Assembly: GCF_013337765.1 (NCBI RefSeq)
Contig: NZ_VBSB01000005.1
Span: forward strand, 248,001 to 312,000
DNA from: Mycolicibacterium sphagni
GTDB lineage: Bacteria; Actinomycetota; Actinomycetes; Mycobacteriales; Mycobacteriaceae
DNA: 64,000 nucleotides
Reading direction: 5' to 3'
The notes under the pieces are model-generated. The model searched no databases and was not told where the DNA came from. It saw only the letters and a program-made list of their open reading frames with translations. The translations under genes were made by a program, and so were the position numbers. The first letter of the stretch is position 1; every line of letters begins with the position of its first letter. Below are positions 45,365 to 52,999 of this stretch, in pieces.

Positions 45365-46107
45365 TCTCCGCAACCCGCGCCGAGGTGTGCGCCGTCGCGT
45401 GCGCCGAATTGTTCCGCGACGCAGGCGAGATCATGGTCTCGCCGATGACCAATATCGTCTCGATCGGCGCCCGGCTGGCCCGCCTGACGTTCTCCCCCGA
45501 CATCCTGCTGACCGACGGCGAGGCCCGCATCCTCGCCGACACCCCGGCGATGGGTGCCACCGGCGCGATCGAAGGCTGGATGCCGTTCGGCCGCGTCTTC
45601 GAGACACTCTCGTGGGGCCGGCGCCATGTGGTGATGGGCGCCAACCAGATCGACCGCTACGGCAACCAGAACCTGTCGGCGTTCGGACCGCTGCAGCATC
45701 CGACGCGACAGATGTTCGGCGTGCGCGGCGCACCAGGCAACACCATCAACCACGCCACCAGCTACTGGGTCGGCAACCACTCGAAGCGGGTGTTCGGGAC
45801 TGGAGTCGACATCGTCTCCGGAATCGGCTGGGACAAAGTCGATCCGGACAACCCGGCGTACCGCTTCATGAACGTCTTCCGCGTGGTGACCAACCTCGGT
45901 GTGTTCGACTTCAACGGGCCCGACCACCAGATGCGGGCGGTGTCGCTGCACCCCGGCGTGAGCGCCGACGAGGTCGCCGAGAACACGTCGTTCGAGGTGC
46001 ACGGCCTTGGCGAAGCAGAGACGAGCCGCCTGCCATCCGGCGAAGAGCAGAAGCTGATTCAAGAGGTTATCGATCCGAAATCACTGCGGGACAAAGAAGT
46101 CCGATGA
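45361..46107 (+). CDS. ipdB: IpdB, beta subunit of the COCHEA-CoA hydrolase
   Basis: The 248-residue beta subunit of IpdAB is shorter than classical CoA-transferase beta chains. It contains MVSPMTNIVSIGARLARLT, GEARILADTPAMGATGAIEGW and the NLSAFGPLQHPTRQMFGVRGAPGN region near the active site; the catalytic Glu of true CoA transferases is not obvious. It overlaps ipdA and ipdC with ATGA on both sides, an arrangement that favours equal synthesis. It corresponds to Rv3552. Confidence 0.95.
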   Translation: MISATRAEVCAVACAELFRDAGEIMVSPMTNIVSIGARLARLTFSPDILLTDGEARILADTPAMGATGAIEGWMPFGRVFETLSWGRRHVVMGANQIDRYGNQNLSAFGPLQHPTRQMFGVRGAPGNTINHATSYWVGNHSKRVFGTGVDIVSGIGWDKVDPDNPAYRFMNVFRVVTNLGVFDFNGPDHQMRAVSLHPGVSADEVAENTSFEVHGLGEAETSRLPSGEEQKLIQEVIDPKSLRDKEVR

Positions 46108-47165
46108 GTAAGCTCAAAACGCCGCTGACCGACCTGATCGGCATCGAACATCCGGTCGTGCAGACGGGGATGGGCTGGGTCGCGGGTGCGCGACTGGTGT
46201 CGGCCACGTCCAACGCCGGCGGCCTCGGCATCCTGGCCTCGGCGACGATGACGATCGACGAGTTGGCGACCGCGATCAAGAAGGTCAAGTCCACGACGGA
46301 CAAGCCGTTCGGGGTCAACATCCGTGCCGACGGCGCCGATGCCCCAGACCGCGTCGACCTGATGATCCGCGAGGGAGTCAAGGTCGCGTCCTTCGCATTG
46401 GCCCCCAAGCAGGAACTGATCGCGAAGCTCAAAGAAGCCGGTTCCGTGGTGATTCCGTCGGTCGGTGCGGCCAAGCACGCGCGCAAGGTGGCGAGCTGGG
46501 GTGCCGACGCCGTCATCGTGCAGGGCGGCGAAGGCGGCGGCCACACGGGCCCGGTAGCCACCACACTGTTGCTGCCCTCGGTCCTCGACGCAGTGGACAT
46601 CCCGGTGATCGCCGCGGGCGGCTTCTTCGACGGGCGCGGCTTGGCCGCGGCGCTGTCCTATGGCGCCGCCGGCGTGGCGATGGGCACCCGGTTCCTGTTG
46701 ACCTCGGATTCCACCGTGCCCGAAGAGGTCAAGCAGCGTTACCTCAAGGCCGCGCTCGACGGCACCGTCGTCTCCACCCGGGTCGACGGCATGCCGCACC
46801 GCGTCCTGCGTACCGAACTCGTCGAGAAGCTCGAAAGCGGCTCCCCGATCCGTGGTTTCACCGCGGCGGTGCGCAACGCCGCCAAGTTCAAGAAGATGTC
46901 GCAGATGACCTGGTCCGGGATGATCCGCGACGGCCTGGCGATGCGCCACGGCAAGGACCTCACCTGGTCGCAGGTGCTGATGGCCGCCAATACCCCGATG
47001 TTGCTGAAGGCCGGCCTTGTCGAAGGCAACACCGAAGCGGGCGTACTGGCCTCCGGGCAGGTCGCCGGGATCATCGAGAATCTGCCGTCATGCGCCGAGT
47101 TGGTCGAGACCATCGTGGCCGATGCCGTCAAACACCTCGAGGCGGCCTCCGCCTTCATTCAGTAA
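46104..47165 (+). CDS. ipdC: IpdC, flavin-dependent oxidoreductase (NPD/nitronate monooxygenase-like)
   Basis: The 353-residue TIM barrel has VVQTGMGWVAGARLVSATSNAGGLGILAS at its start, given here only in part (GMGWVAGARLVSA), a GGEGGGHTG phosphate/flavin loop near 145, and AAGGFFDGRGLAAALSYGA with MGTRFL near 185. IpdC acts on a 5-oxo or hydroxy indane-carboxyl-CoA intermediate before EchA20 in HIP breakdown. Start 46104 is set by the ATGA overlap. It is the last gene of the echA20-ipdA-ipdB-ipdC operon and corresponds to Rv3553. Confidence 0.93.
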   Translation: MSKLKTPLTDLIGIEHPVVQTGMGWVAGARLVSATSNAGGLGILASATMTIDELATAIKKVKSTTDKPFGVNIRADGADAPDRVDLMIREGVKVASFALAPKQELIAKLKEAGSVVIPSVGAAKHARKVASWGADAVIVQGGEGGGHTGPVATTLLLPSVLDAVDIPVIAAGGFFDGRGLAAALSYGAAGVAMGTRFLLTSDSTVPEEVKQRYLKAALDGTVVSTRVDGMPHRVLRTELVEKLESGSPIRGFTAAVRNAAKFKKMSQMTWSGMIRDGLAMRHGKDLTWSQVLMAANTPMLLKAGLVEGNTEAGVLASGQVAGIIENLPSCAELVETIVADAVKHLEAASAFIQ

Positions 47166-47173
47166 AGCCATTT

Positions 47174-47202
47174 GCTTCATTTCGGTGAAATGAAGCTATA
47201 GT
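47174..47202 (+). promoter_or_regulatory. Promoter with inverted-repeat operator of the satD-like gene
   Basis: GCTTCATTTC-GGT-GAAATGAAGC is a perfect 23-bp inverted repeat (47174-47196) directly followed by a TATAGT -10 box (47197-47202). A further CTTCAT half-site at 47203-47208 touches the ATG at 47209. The -10-to-ATG distance predicts a leaderless transcript. Confidence 0.75.
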
Positions 47203-47208
47203 CTTCAT

Positions 47209-47841
47209 ATGGCTGGAGTTAAGCTTAACGCTTCATCGGAGCGCGCCGCCCTGATCGGTGACGTCGTGGACTCCCGGCATGCGTCCGATCGTGGCCAACT
47301 GCACCGCCGCATCACCGAAGCCCTCGCCGGCACGCCCCTGGCGTTCACCGTCGGTGACGAGTTCCAGGGCAGCTACCCGACGGTCGGCGACGCGATCGGC
47401 GCCGCCCTGGCGGTGCGACTGGCCGTGGCACCCGATATCGATGTGCGGTTCGGCATCGGCTGGGGTTCGGTGACCGTGCTCGACGCCGGCACCGGCATCC
47501 AGGACGGCCCCGGCTGGTGGTCGGCGCGGGAAGCGATCGAGTGGACCGCGGCCGCCCAGCAGCAGCCGGCGTTGGCGACCGTGCGCACCGCATACCGCCG
47601 CCACGGCGATGCCGGACCGGATCCCGACGCCGTCAACGCCGCCCTGTTGTGTCGGGACCACCTGCTTGGATCGATGGATACCCGGTCCCTGCGACTGCTG
47701 CGGGGGCTACTCGATCACAAGACGAAGAAAGAATTGGCGGCCATGGAAGGGATCAGCGCCTCAGCGGTGTCGCAGCGGACAGCGCGCGACGGGCTGGATC
47801 TGCTGGTGCTGGCCTCTGAACAACTAAGGGCCCTCCGATGA
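47209..47841 (+). CDS. SatD-family protein with C-terminal HTH
   Basis: The 210-residue protein has the SatD pattern: AALIGDVVDSRHASDRGQLH, FTVGDEFQGSYPTVGDAIGAAL and RFGIGWGSVTV in the first 100 residues, a WWSAREAIEWTA segment, then a C-terminal HTH (TKKELAAMEGISASAVSQRTAR). SatD proteins are of unclear function, sometimes linked to stress or secretion. The HTH and the operator over the promoter suggest self-regulation. It overlaps the membrane-protein gene by ATGA. Confidence 0.8.
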   Translation: MAGVKLNASSERAALIGDVVDSRHASDRGQLHRRITEALAGTPLAFTVGDEFQGSYPTVGDAIGAALAVRLAVAPDIDVRFGIGWGSVTVLDAGTGIQDGPGWWSAREAIEWTAAAQQQPALATVRTAYRRHGDAGPDPDAVNAALLCRDHLLGSMDTRSLRLLRGLLDHKTKKELAAMEGISASAVSQRTARDGLDLLVLASEQLRALR

Positions 47842-48620
47842 GTGGCGTCGCCGTGCTGCTGATTGCCATCGGTTGTGCCGATATCGCGCGGCGCTTGACC
47901 ACCCGGCTCTGGCCGGCGGTGGTCACCGGTCCTGTGGTGGCCGTGGTGACCGCCGCGCTGTGCGCACTCTGGCACCTCGGCGATCTGCTGCTGGTCGGTA
48001 TCGCCGCGGTGGCGGCCGTGGCGTGGGAGGTGTCATGCAACCACGCCGAGCGGGTCGGGGGCCGCAGGCAGGCCGCGCCGCTGGTGTTGTTCGTCGCCGT
48101 GCTGGCCGTGCTGATCGTGCTGTCCGGAATGGGTTCGCCGGTGGCCGGACTGGTCAAGGCGTGGGCTTCCTGGGCCCCGGTGACCGGGCTCGGATCGGCC
48201 GATCCGACCCGAATCGTGTTGGTAGCCGGGGTGATTCTGCTGCAGGTAGCAACGGGCAACCAGCTGGTCCGGTTGCTGCTCGGATCGGTGGGATCGGTCA
48301 AGCCGGCCGGCGAGCCGCAGCCGTCGGATCGGCTCAAGGGCGGGCGTCTGCTCGGCCCGATGGAGCGGCTGCTGATCTTCGGGCTGGGCCTGGCCGGTCA
48401 GCTGGCCGCCGCGACCGCGGTGGTGGCCGCCAAGAGCATCATCCGATTCCCGGAGATCAATGCCCAAAAGGCCCGGGAGAACGGCGGTATCGGCATCGAC
48501 GGGCAGGAGCGCAGCGACCCGGGAATAGGCATCGACGATGTCACCGAGTACTTCTTGGTGGGCAGCTTCGCGAGCTGGATCGTCGCGCTCGGCGGCCTGG
48601 CGCTCACGATGGCGGGCTAG
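47838..48620 (+). CDS. Multi-pass membrane protein paired with SatD
   Basis: The 260-residue protein has about six hydrophobic segments (residues about 3-15, 28-65, 78-98, 118-140, 175-200, 235-258), the conserved AAKSIIRFPEI motif after the fifth, and an EYFLVGSFASWIVAL end. Proteins of this layout often accompany SatD-like genes. Between the last two segments, in the predicted loop, the DNA repeat 48501-48526 encodes GQERSDPG, which looks like an insertion. Function is unknown; membrane location is clear. Confidence 0.78.
   Translation: MSGVAVLLIAIGCADIARRLTTRLWPAVVTGPVVAVVTAALCALWHLGDLLLVGIAAVAAVAWEVSCNHAERVGGRRQAAPLVLFVAVLAVLIVLSGMGSPVAGLVKAWASWAPVTGLGSADPTRIVLVAGVILLQVATGNQLVRLLLGSVGSVKPAGEPQPSDRLKGGRLLGPMERLLIFGLGLAGQLAAATAVVAAKSIIRFPEINAQKARENGGIGIDGQERSDPGIGIDDVTEYFLVGSFASWIVALGGLALTMAG
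48501..48526. repeat. In-frame interspersed repeat, copy 1
   Basis: The 26-base unit begins GGGCAGGAGCG and ends AGCGACCCGGGAAT. It matches 60223-60248 with one difference, and in both places one frame reads GQERSDPG. Confidence 0.75.
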
Positions 48621-48670
48621 CTTCGCGATTCGTCGTCGGTGGACGGCGTCGGCGTCATACCTTGTGGATC

Positions 48671-49783
48671 ATGAAAATGAATGCCGCCATCCTGTGGGAG
48701 TACGGGCAAGACTGGAGTGTCGAAGAAGTCGAGCTCGATCCTCCGAAGGACGGTGAGGTTCTCGTCTCGTTCGAGGCCACCGGCCTGTGCCATTCCGATC
48801 ACCACATTCGCGACGGTGACCTGGTGGCGCCGATCCCGCTGATCGGCGGGCACGAGGGGGCAGGCATCGTGCAGGAAGTCGGGCCGGGAGTCCGCGACCT
48901 GAAGGTGGGCGATCACATCGTCGCCGCGTTCCTGCCCGCCTGCGGACGCTGCCGCTGGTGTGCGACCGGCAAGTCGAACCTCTGCGACATGGGGGCCGAG
49001 ATCCTGACCGGCCTACAGCCCGACGGCACCTTCCGCAGGCACGCCCGCGGCCAAGACATCTTCGCCGCAATCGGTTTGGGCACCTTCGCCCCGTACGGGA
49101 CCGTGCCGGAAGCCTCGCTGGTGAAGATCGACGACGACATTCCGCTGACCCGGGCCTGCCTCCTCGGCTGCGGTGTCACCACCGGCTGGGGCTCAGCGGT
49201 CAACACCGCCGATGTGCAGCCCGGCGACACCGTGGTGGTGATCGGCTGCGGCGGCATCGGCAGTGGCGCCATCCAGGGCGCCCGGCTGGCAGGCGCGGAG
49301 AAGATCGTCGTGATCGACATCGTGGAAAGCAAGCGGGACAAGGCATTTCTGTTCGGCGCCACCCACTTCGCGACCTCGATCGCGGAAGGGACGGAGTTGG
49401 TCCGCGAGCTCACCAAAGGCGTGATGGCCGATTCCGCGCTGCTGACCGTCGGGCTCGTCAAAGGCGAGATGATCAACGAAGCGCTGGAACTCGTCAGCAA
49501 GGGTGGCACCGTGGTGCTGACCGCCTTGGCCGCGATGACCGATGTGACACCGGTGCTGCCGATGACGATGTTCACACTCTTCCAGAAGCGCCTACTCGGC
49601 AGCCTCTACGGACAAGCCAACCCGCGTGCCGACATCCCGAAGCTGCTCAGCCTCTACCGCGCGGGCAAGCTGCTGCTCGATGAGACCGTCACCCACGAGT
49701 ACAAGCTGGGCGAGATCAACAACGCCTACGACGACATGCTCGCCGGGCGCAACATCCGCGGGGTGGTCATTCACGACACCTGA
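48671..49783 (+). CDS. Zinc-type (NDMA-dependent-like) alcohol dehydrogenase
   Basis: The 370-residue MDR enzyme has the catalytic zinc ligands in GLCHSDHH (Cys near 37) and GGHEGAGIV (His near 60), a structural-zinc-like CGRCRWCATGKSNLC loop, and NAD-binding VVVIGCGGIGSGAIQGARLAGA near 190. The motif set matches the NDMA-dependent/mycothiol-type family that works with tightly bound cofactor. Substrate is unknown. ATG 48671 or 48677 both fit. It is not evidently part of the sterol regulon. Confidence 0.87.
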   Translation: MKMNAAILWEYGQDWSVEEVELDPPKDGEVLVSFEATGLCHSDHHIRDGDLVAPIPLIGGHEGAGIVQEVGPGVRDLKVGDHIVAAFLPACGRCRWCATGKSNLCDMGAEILTGLQPDGTFRRHARGQDIFAAIGLGTFAPYGTVPEASLVKIDDDIPLTRACLLGCGVTTGWGSAVNTADVQPGDTVVVIGCGGIGSGAIQGARLAGAEKIVVIDIVESKRDKAFLFGATHFATSIAEGTELVRELTKGVMADSALLTVGLVKGEMINEALELVSKGGTVVLTALAAMTDVTPVLPMTMFTLFQKRLLGSLYGQANPRADIPKLLSLYRAGKLLLDETVTHEYKLGEINNAYDDMLAGRNIRGVVIHDT

Positions 49784-49885
49784 GTTCTCTCGCGCGAGAA
49801 GCTGTCGGGGTGGTTTCGCCCCGTGGCGGGTGATGAAAATTAGGCCGTGGCGCCGGGCGCTGCGCAGTCCTAGTCAGGCCTCGGC

Positions 49886-52498
49886 TCAGCGCCCCTGCAG
49901 GATGGAGATCAGCTGTTCGCGGCTGTTGGCTCCGACGCGTTGGGAGGCGCGGAAGATGTGCCCCTCGATGGAGCGGATCGACATAGTGAGCCGATCGGCG
50001 ATGTCTTTATTCGAAAGCCCCTGTGCGGCAAGGGATATTACTTCACGCTGCCGTGCCGTGAATGATTGTGGCGTCATCGCCGAACGTAACGCAGGGGTCT
50101 GGGCCCCCTGGCATTCGACTGCGAGCCGTTGCGCCGCGGCGAACGCGCTCATCGCCGCACCCCGCAACCCGGCATCTTGATATGCGACGACGGCGTGCGC
50201 TGCGGCGTCGGCCGCGGCGATGCGATCACCGAACGCCTCGTATTGGCTTGACGCGTCGACGAGTGCGTCGCCGCTTCCCGCTGCGAGCGCTGCGGCATGG
50301 GCCGCGGCAGCGGGTGCGCGGGGGCCTTGAACGTCAAGGGCGAGTTCGGCCAGCCGGTCCGCGGTGCTGTGGTCGCCGAACTGTGTCGCCGTCTGCAGAA
50401 GCAGGACTTCCCAGGCGGGTCGGCCACGCTCAGATTCTCTTGTCGCCGAGTCACGGACGATCGAGATCGCCTGCGACGTAGCGCCTTCGGCGGCGCACGT
50501 CCAGGCTTCGGCGATAGATCGCTCGATGTCCCACACCCCAGTCTCGGCGTCTTGCGCCCAACACTCGATGGCCGCGAACTCACGTCGCGCGACGGCTGCC
50601 CGGCCGGCAACCGCTGTCACTGCCGCCAACCACGAGCGCGCGAACGCCTTCGTCATCCGACCGCCCCCGCCGCTTTCCAGGCGCGCGATCGTCTCTCGTA
50701 GCGAACGTTCCGCCGCGGCGAGTTCGCCTCTACTCATCGCCGACAGGCCGGCGAAGAAGCTATGCCACGCCTGCTGAAACGGGACATCGATCGTCTCGCG
50801 CCGAACGCGCGCGATGAGTGCGTCCGAGGATTCCATCGCACCGGCGAGCCGGTAGGCGATGCTGTGCACCGCCGCGAGCGGCAGGCGCAGATGCGAGGCC
50901 TCGGCGGACGTTTCGGCCAGTCGGTATCCCGCGTTTGCCGCTGATTCGAGCTCGTCGACCCGTCCAAGGTCGCCCAGCCCACTGACCAACGTCCATATCG
51001 ACAACATGTGTGCGATGTCGTTGGCCGGCGTACCGGCGAGGATGATGCTGGCTCGGTCGACGGCTCTGGAACGGCCTCGAGTCAGGTCGATGAAGGCCCG
51101 TAATGCGTTGGCGATCGCTTGTGCCGCATCGTCGTCCGCGGGTATCGCCTCGTCGAGTTCTCTTTCGGCACTGGCCGCATCGGCGAGACAGGCTGCAAAG
51201 TTCAACGCACGCAGGATGCCGATCTGAGTCCTCGTCGGGCCGTGCGTGTCGCGCGCGAGTTCGACGAGAATTGCCTCCGCGTCGGCTCCGCGCTCCTGCC
51301 AGGTGATCGCCATCGCCTGGGTGATCCTCGCCTCTGGGCCGCCGCCGGCGGAGGCGGACTGCTGGGCAAGGGTTTCCGCGAGATTGAGATCACCCAGCTG
51401 CAACGCGCACCCCGCCGCTGCGAGGAGGAGCCCGGGGTCGAGCGTGAGATCGGACTCGACGGTAAGCACCGCGCGGCGCACCAGGTCTCGCGGATCGGTT
51501 GTCGGGCGTCGGGCAAGTTCGGTGGCGATGGAACCGCGGAGTCGCCGCGACCTCAGCGAGTCGCCACTCCGAATCTCGCCGAGCAGGGGATGCGCCAACC
51601 ACACCGCCGCCGGGTGTCCGTTCGAATCCACGCGCACCAAGCCACGGGACTCCGCTTCGGCGAGTGCGTCGGGATCCACCACCTTGGCCAAGATGTCGGC
51701 ATCCAGCGGCTCGGTCACCGCGAGGGCGTCGAGGACATCGCGGACGGACGTCGGCGCCTGGGCGATCCGGCTCTCGAGAAGCTCGGCAAGCGTCGGCGAC
51801 AGGGCGGGGCGCCCATCCCAGATCCACACGCCCGAGCGCTGCATCATCCGCCCGGCGTTCACCTCGTTGTCGAGGAGGTGACGCAGATAAAGCGCGTTGC
51901 CTTGGGTGTACTGCGAAAGTTGTTGTGCGCTAAAGGAGTGCAGCGGACCGCCGAGTACGTGCTCCACCAGACGCGCGATCTCCAGCAGCGATAGTGGTTG
52001 CAGTTCAAGGCGTTCCAGATGCTGATCTTTCCAGATTGCCGTGATGGCGTCCGGTGGCGATTCTCCCGAGCGAATCGTCAGGATGACCGAAGCCAGTCTC
52101 CGCGTGACGAGCTGATAGACGGTGAACGCCGACAGGTCATCCAGTAGGTGCGCGTCATCGACGCCGACGACGACCTCACCATCGCGCGCGTCACCGATGA
52201 GCCCGTCGATCACCTCCCGCACCCGGCGCAACGGATCGGGGCCGAAGTCGCTGGCGACGTCGGCGAATGCGCCTAGCGGGACGCTGCGCGCCGAGGCCGT
52301 GCCGACGATCCAGTGGCGGCGCGCGGTACGCGGACCACAGCCCGCGACGGCTTCCCGTGCCACCCGCGTCTTGCCGACACCGGCGGAGCCGGACAGCACG
52401 ATCCCGCTAGCACGGTCGCCGGTGGCCCGCGTGGCGTCGGCGATCACCGCAAGCTCCTCTGACCGCCCGATCAGTGGCCACTGGCGTATCACTGCCAA
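49886..52498 (-). CDS. LAL-type AAA-ATPase/LuxR transcriptional regulator, module 2
   Basis: This 870-residue paralogue of the regulator at 24013 has Walker A LSGSAGVGKTRVAREAV (near 37-50), Walker B VVVGVDDAHLLDDLSAF (near 103), a long alpha-helical middle, and a C-terminal LuxR HTH (LSNKDIADRLTMSIRSIEGH). The start MAVIRQWPLIGR aligns with the WPLTGR start of the first. It follows the 66-residue HTH gene by 94 bp, divergent from the tandem PGRS-like genes. It probably controls itself and those genes through the paired inverted repeats at 52828 and 52899; this is inferred. Confidence 0.9.
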   Translation of the reverse strand: MAVIRQWPLIGRSEELAVIADATRATGDRASGIVLSGSAGVGKTRVAREAVAGCGPRTARRHWIVGTASARSVPLGAFADVASDFGPDPLRRVREVIDGLIGDARDGEVVVGVDDAHLLDDLSAFTVYQLVTRRLASVILTIRSGESPPDAITAIWKDQHLERLELQPLSLLEIARLVEHVLGGPLHSFSAQQLSQYTQGNALYLRHLLDNEVNAGRMMQRSGVWIWDGRPALSPTLAELLESRIAQAPTSVRDVLDALAVTEPLDADILAKVVDPDALAEAESRGLVRVDSNGHPAAVWLAHPLLGEIRSGDSLRSRRLRGSIATELARRPTTDPRDLVRRAVLTVESDLTLDPGLLLAAAGCALQLGDLNLAETLAQQSASAGGGPEARITQAMAITWQERGADAEAILVELARDTHGPTRTQIGILRALNFAACLADAASAERELDEAIPADDDAAQAIANALRAFIDLTRGRSRAVDRASIILAGTPANDIAHMLSIWTLVSGLGDLGRVDELESAANAGYRLAETSAEASHLRLPLAAVHSIAYRLAGAMESSDALIARVRRETIDVPFQQAWHSFFAGLSAMSRGELAAAERSLRETIARLESGGGGRMTKAFARSWLAAVTAVAGRAAVARREFAAIECWAQDAETGVWDIERSIAEAWTCAAEGATSQAISIVRDSATRESERGRPAWEVLLLQTATQFGDHSTADRLAELALDVQGPRAPAAAAHAAALAAGSGDALVDASSQYEAFGDRIAAADAAAHAVVAYQDAGLRGAAMSAFAAAQRLAVECQGAQTPALRSAMTPQSFTARQREVISLAAQGLSNKDIADRLTMSIRSIEGHIFRASQRVGANSREQLISILQGR

Positions 52499-52592
52499 AT
52501 TCTAACCGGCACAGGCCTTCCACAACGTGCGTCCAGCAAACCCGCAGATTTGCGTGCGTGCGTTACGTCGGTCTGATGAACCGCCTGCCGCG

Positions 52593-52793
52593 CTATCGGG
52601 TCGGTGGTTCGTCGGACACCGTTGCGAGCTTGGCTTCGGCCACCCGCATGAACGTCGGAAGCGCGGCCTGGTCCACTCCAACACGCTCGGCGATCACGTC
52701 GTCGGCAACCCCTGCATCGCGCAACCGGAGCGCCACCGCATACGGCAGCGGCAACCGCTCCAGGAACTCCGCCCGGGGAGCATCAGAGCTCAT
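52593..52793 (-). CDS. Small HTH-like protein, module 2
   Basis: The 66-residue protein contains YAVALRLRDAGVADDVIAERVG, a helix-turn-helix-like core closely related to the 68-residue product at 26649, then a short basic helix (MRVAEAKLAT). It has no signal or membrane segment. The pairing with an 870-residue LuxR-type gene is repeated in both modules, so a shared regulatory task is likely although unknown. The promoter it shares with the PGRS-like genes contains two identical-arm inverted repeats. Confidence 0.75.
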   Translation of the reverse strand: MSSDAPRAEFLERLPLPYAVALRLRDAGVADDVIAERVGVDQAALPTFMRVAEAKLATVSDEPPTR

Positions 52794-52827
52794 GGTTTCG
52801 ATGATGGACGCGGCGTCGACGACCGAC

Positions 52828-52847
52828 TGGGGTATCTCACTACCCCA
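52828..52847. promoter_or_regulatory. Inverted-repeat operator 1, module 2
   Basis: TGGGGTA-TCTCAC-TACCCCA is perfect, with 7-base arms and a 6-base spacer, in the 206-bp divergent promoter. It lies 34 bp upstream of the small HTH gene start. Confidence 0.75.
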
Positions 52848-52898
52848 ATCCGGATCCGATTTCGATACCTCGTGGTGGCGTAGCCGATCCGGTGGAAC

Positions 52899-52918
52899 TG
52901 GGGTAGTTGCTTACCCCA
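52899..52918. promoter_or_regulatory. Inverted-repeat operator 2, module 2
   Basis: TGGGGTA-GTTGCT-TACCCCA has the same arms and spacer length as operator 1; the arms extend to eight bases (CTGGGGTA/TACCCCAG). The centres of the two sites are 71 bp apart, close to a whole number of helical turns (about 6.8 at 10.5 bp). It is 81 bp upstream of the first PGRS-like gene. Confidence 0.75.
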
Positions 52919-52999
52919 GCCGACTCACCGCTACGGACTTAGGTTCCTGACAACCACCTGCGAACCCGTAGTGAGTGTTTCGGCGAAAGGACCGTTCTC

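Noticed and set aside
45387..46103. Extension of ipdC by more than 200 codons upstream in the same frame
   Set aside because: The extension lies inside ipdB in another frame and is Arg-rich; the ATGA overlap and homologues fix the ipdC start at 46104.
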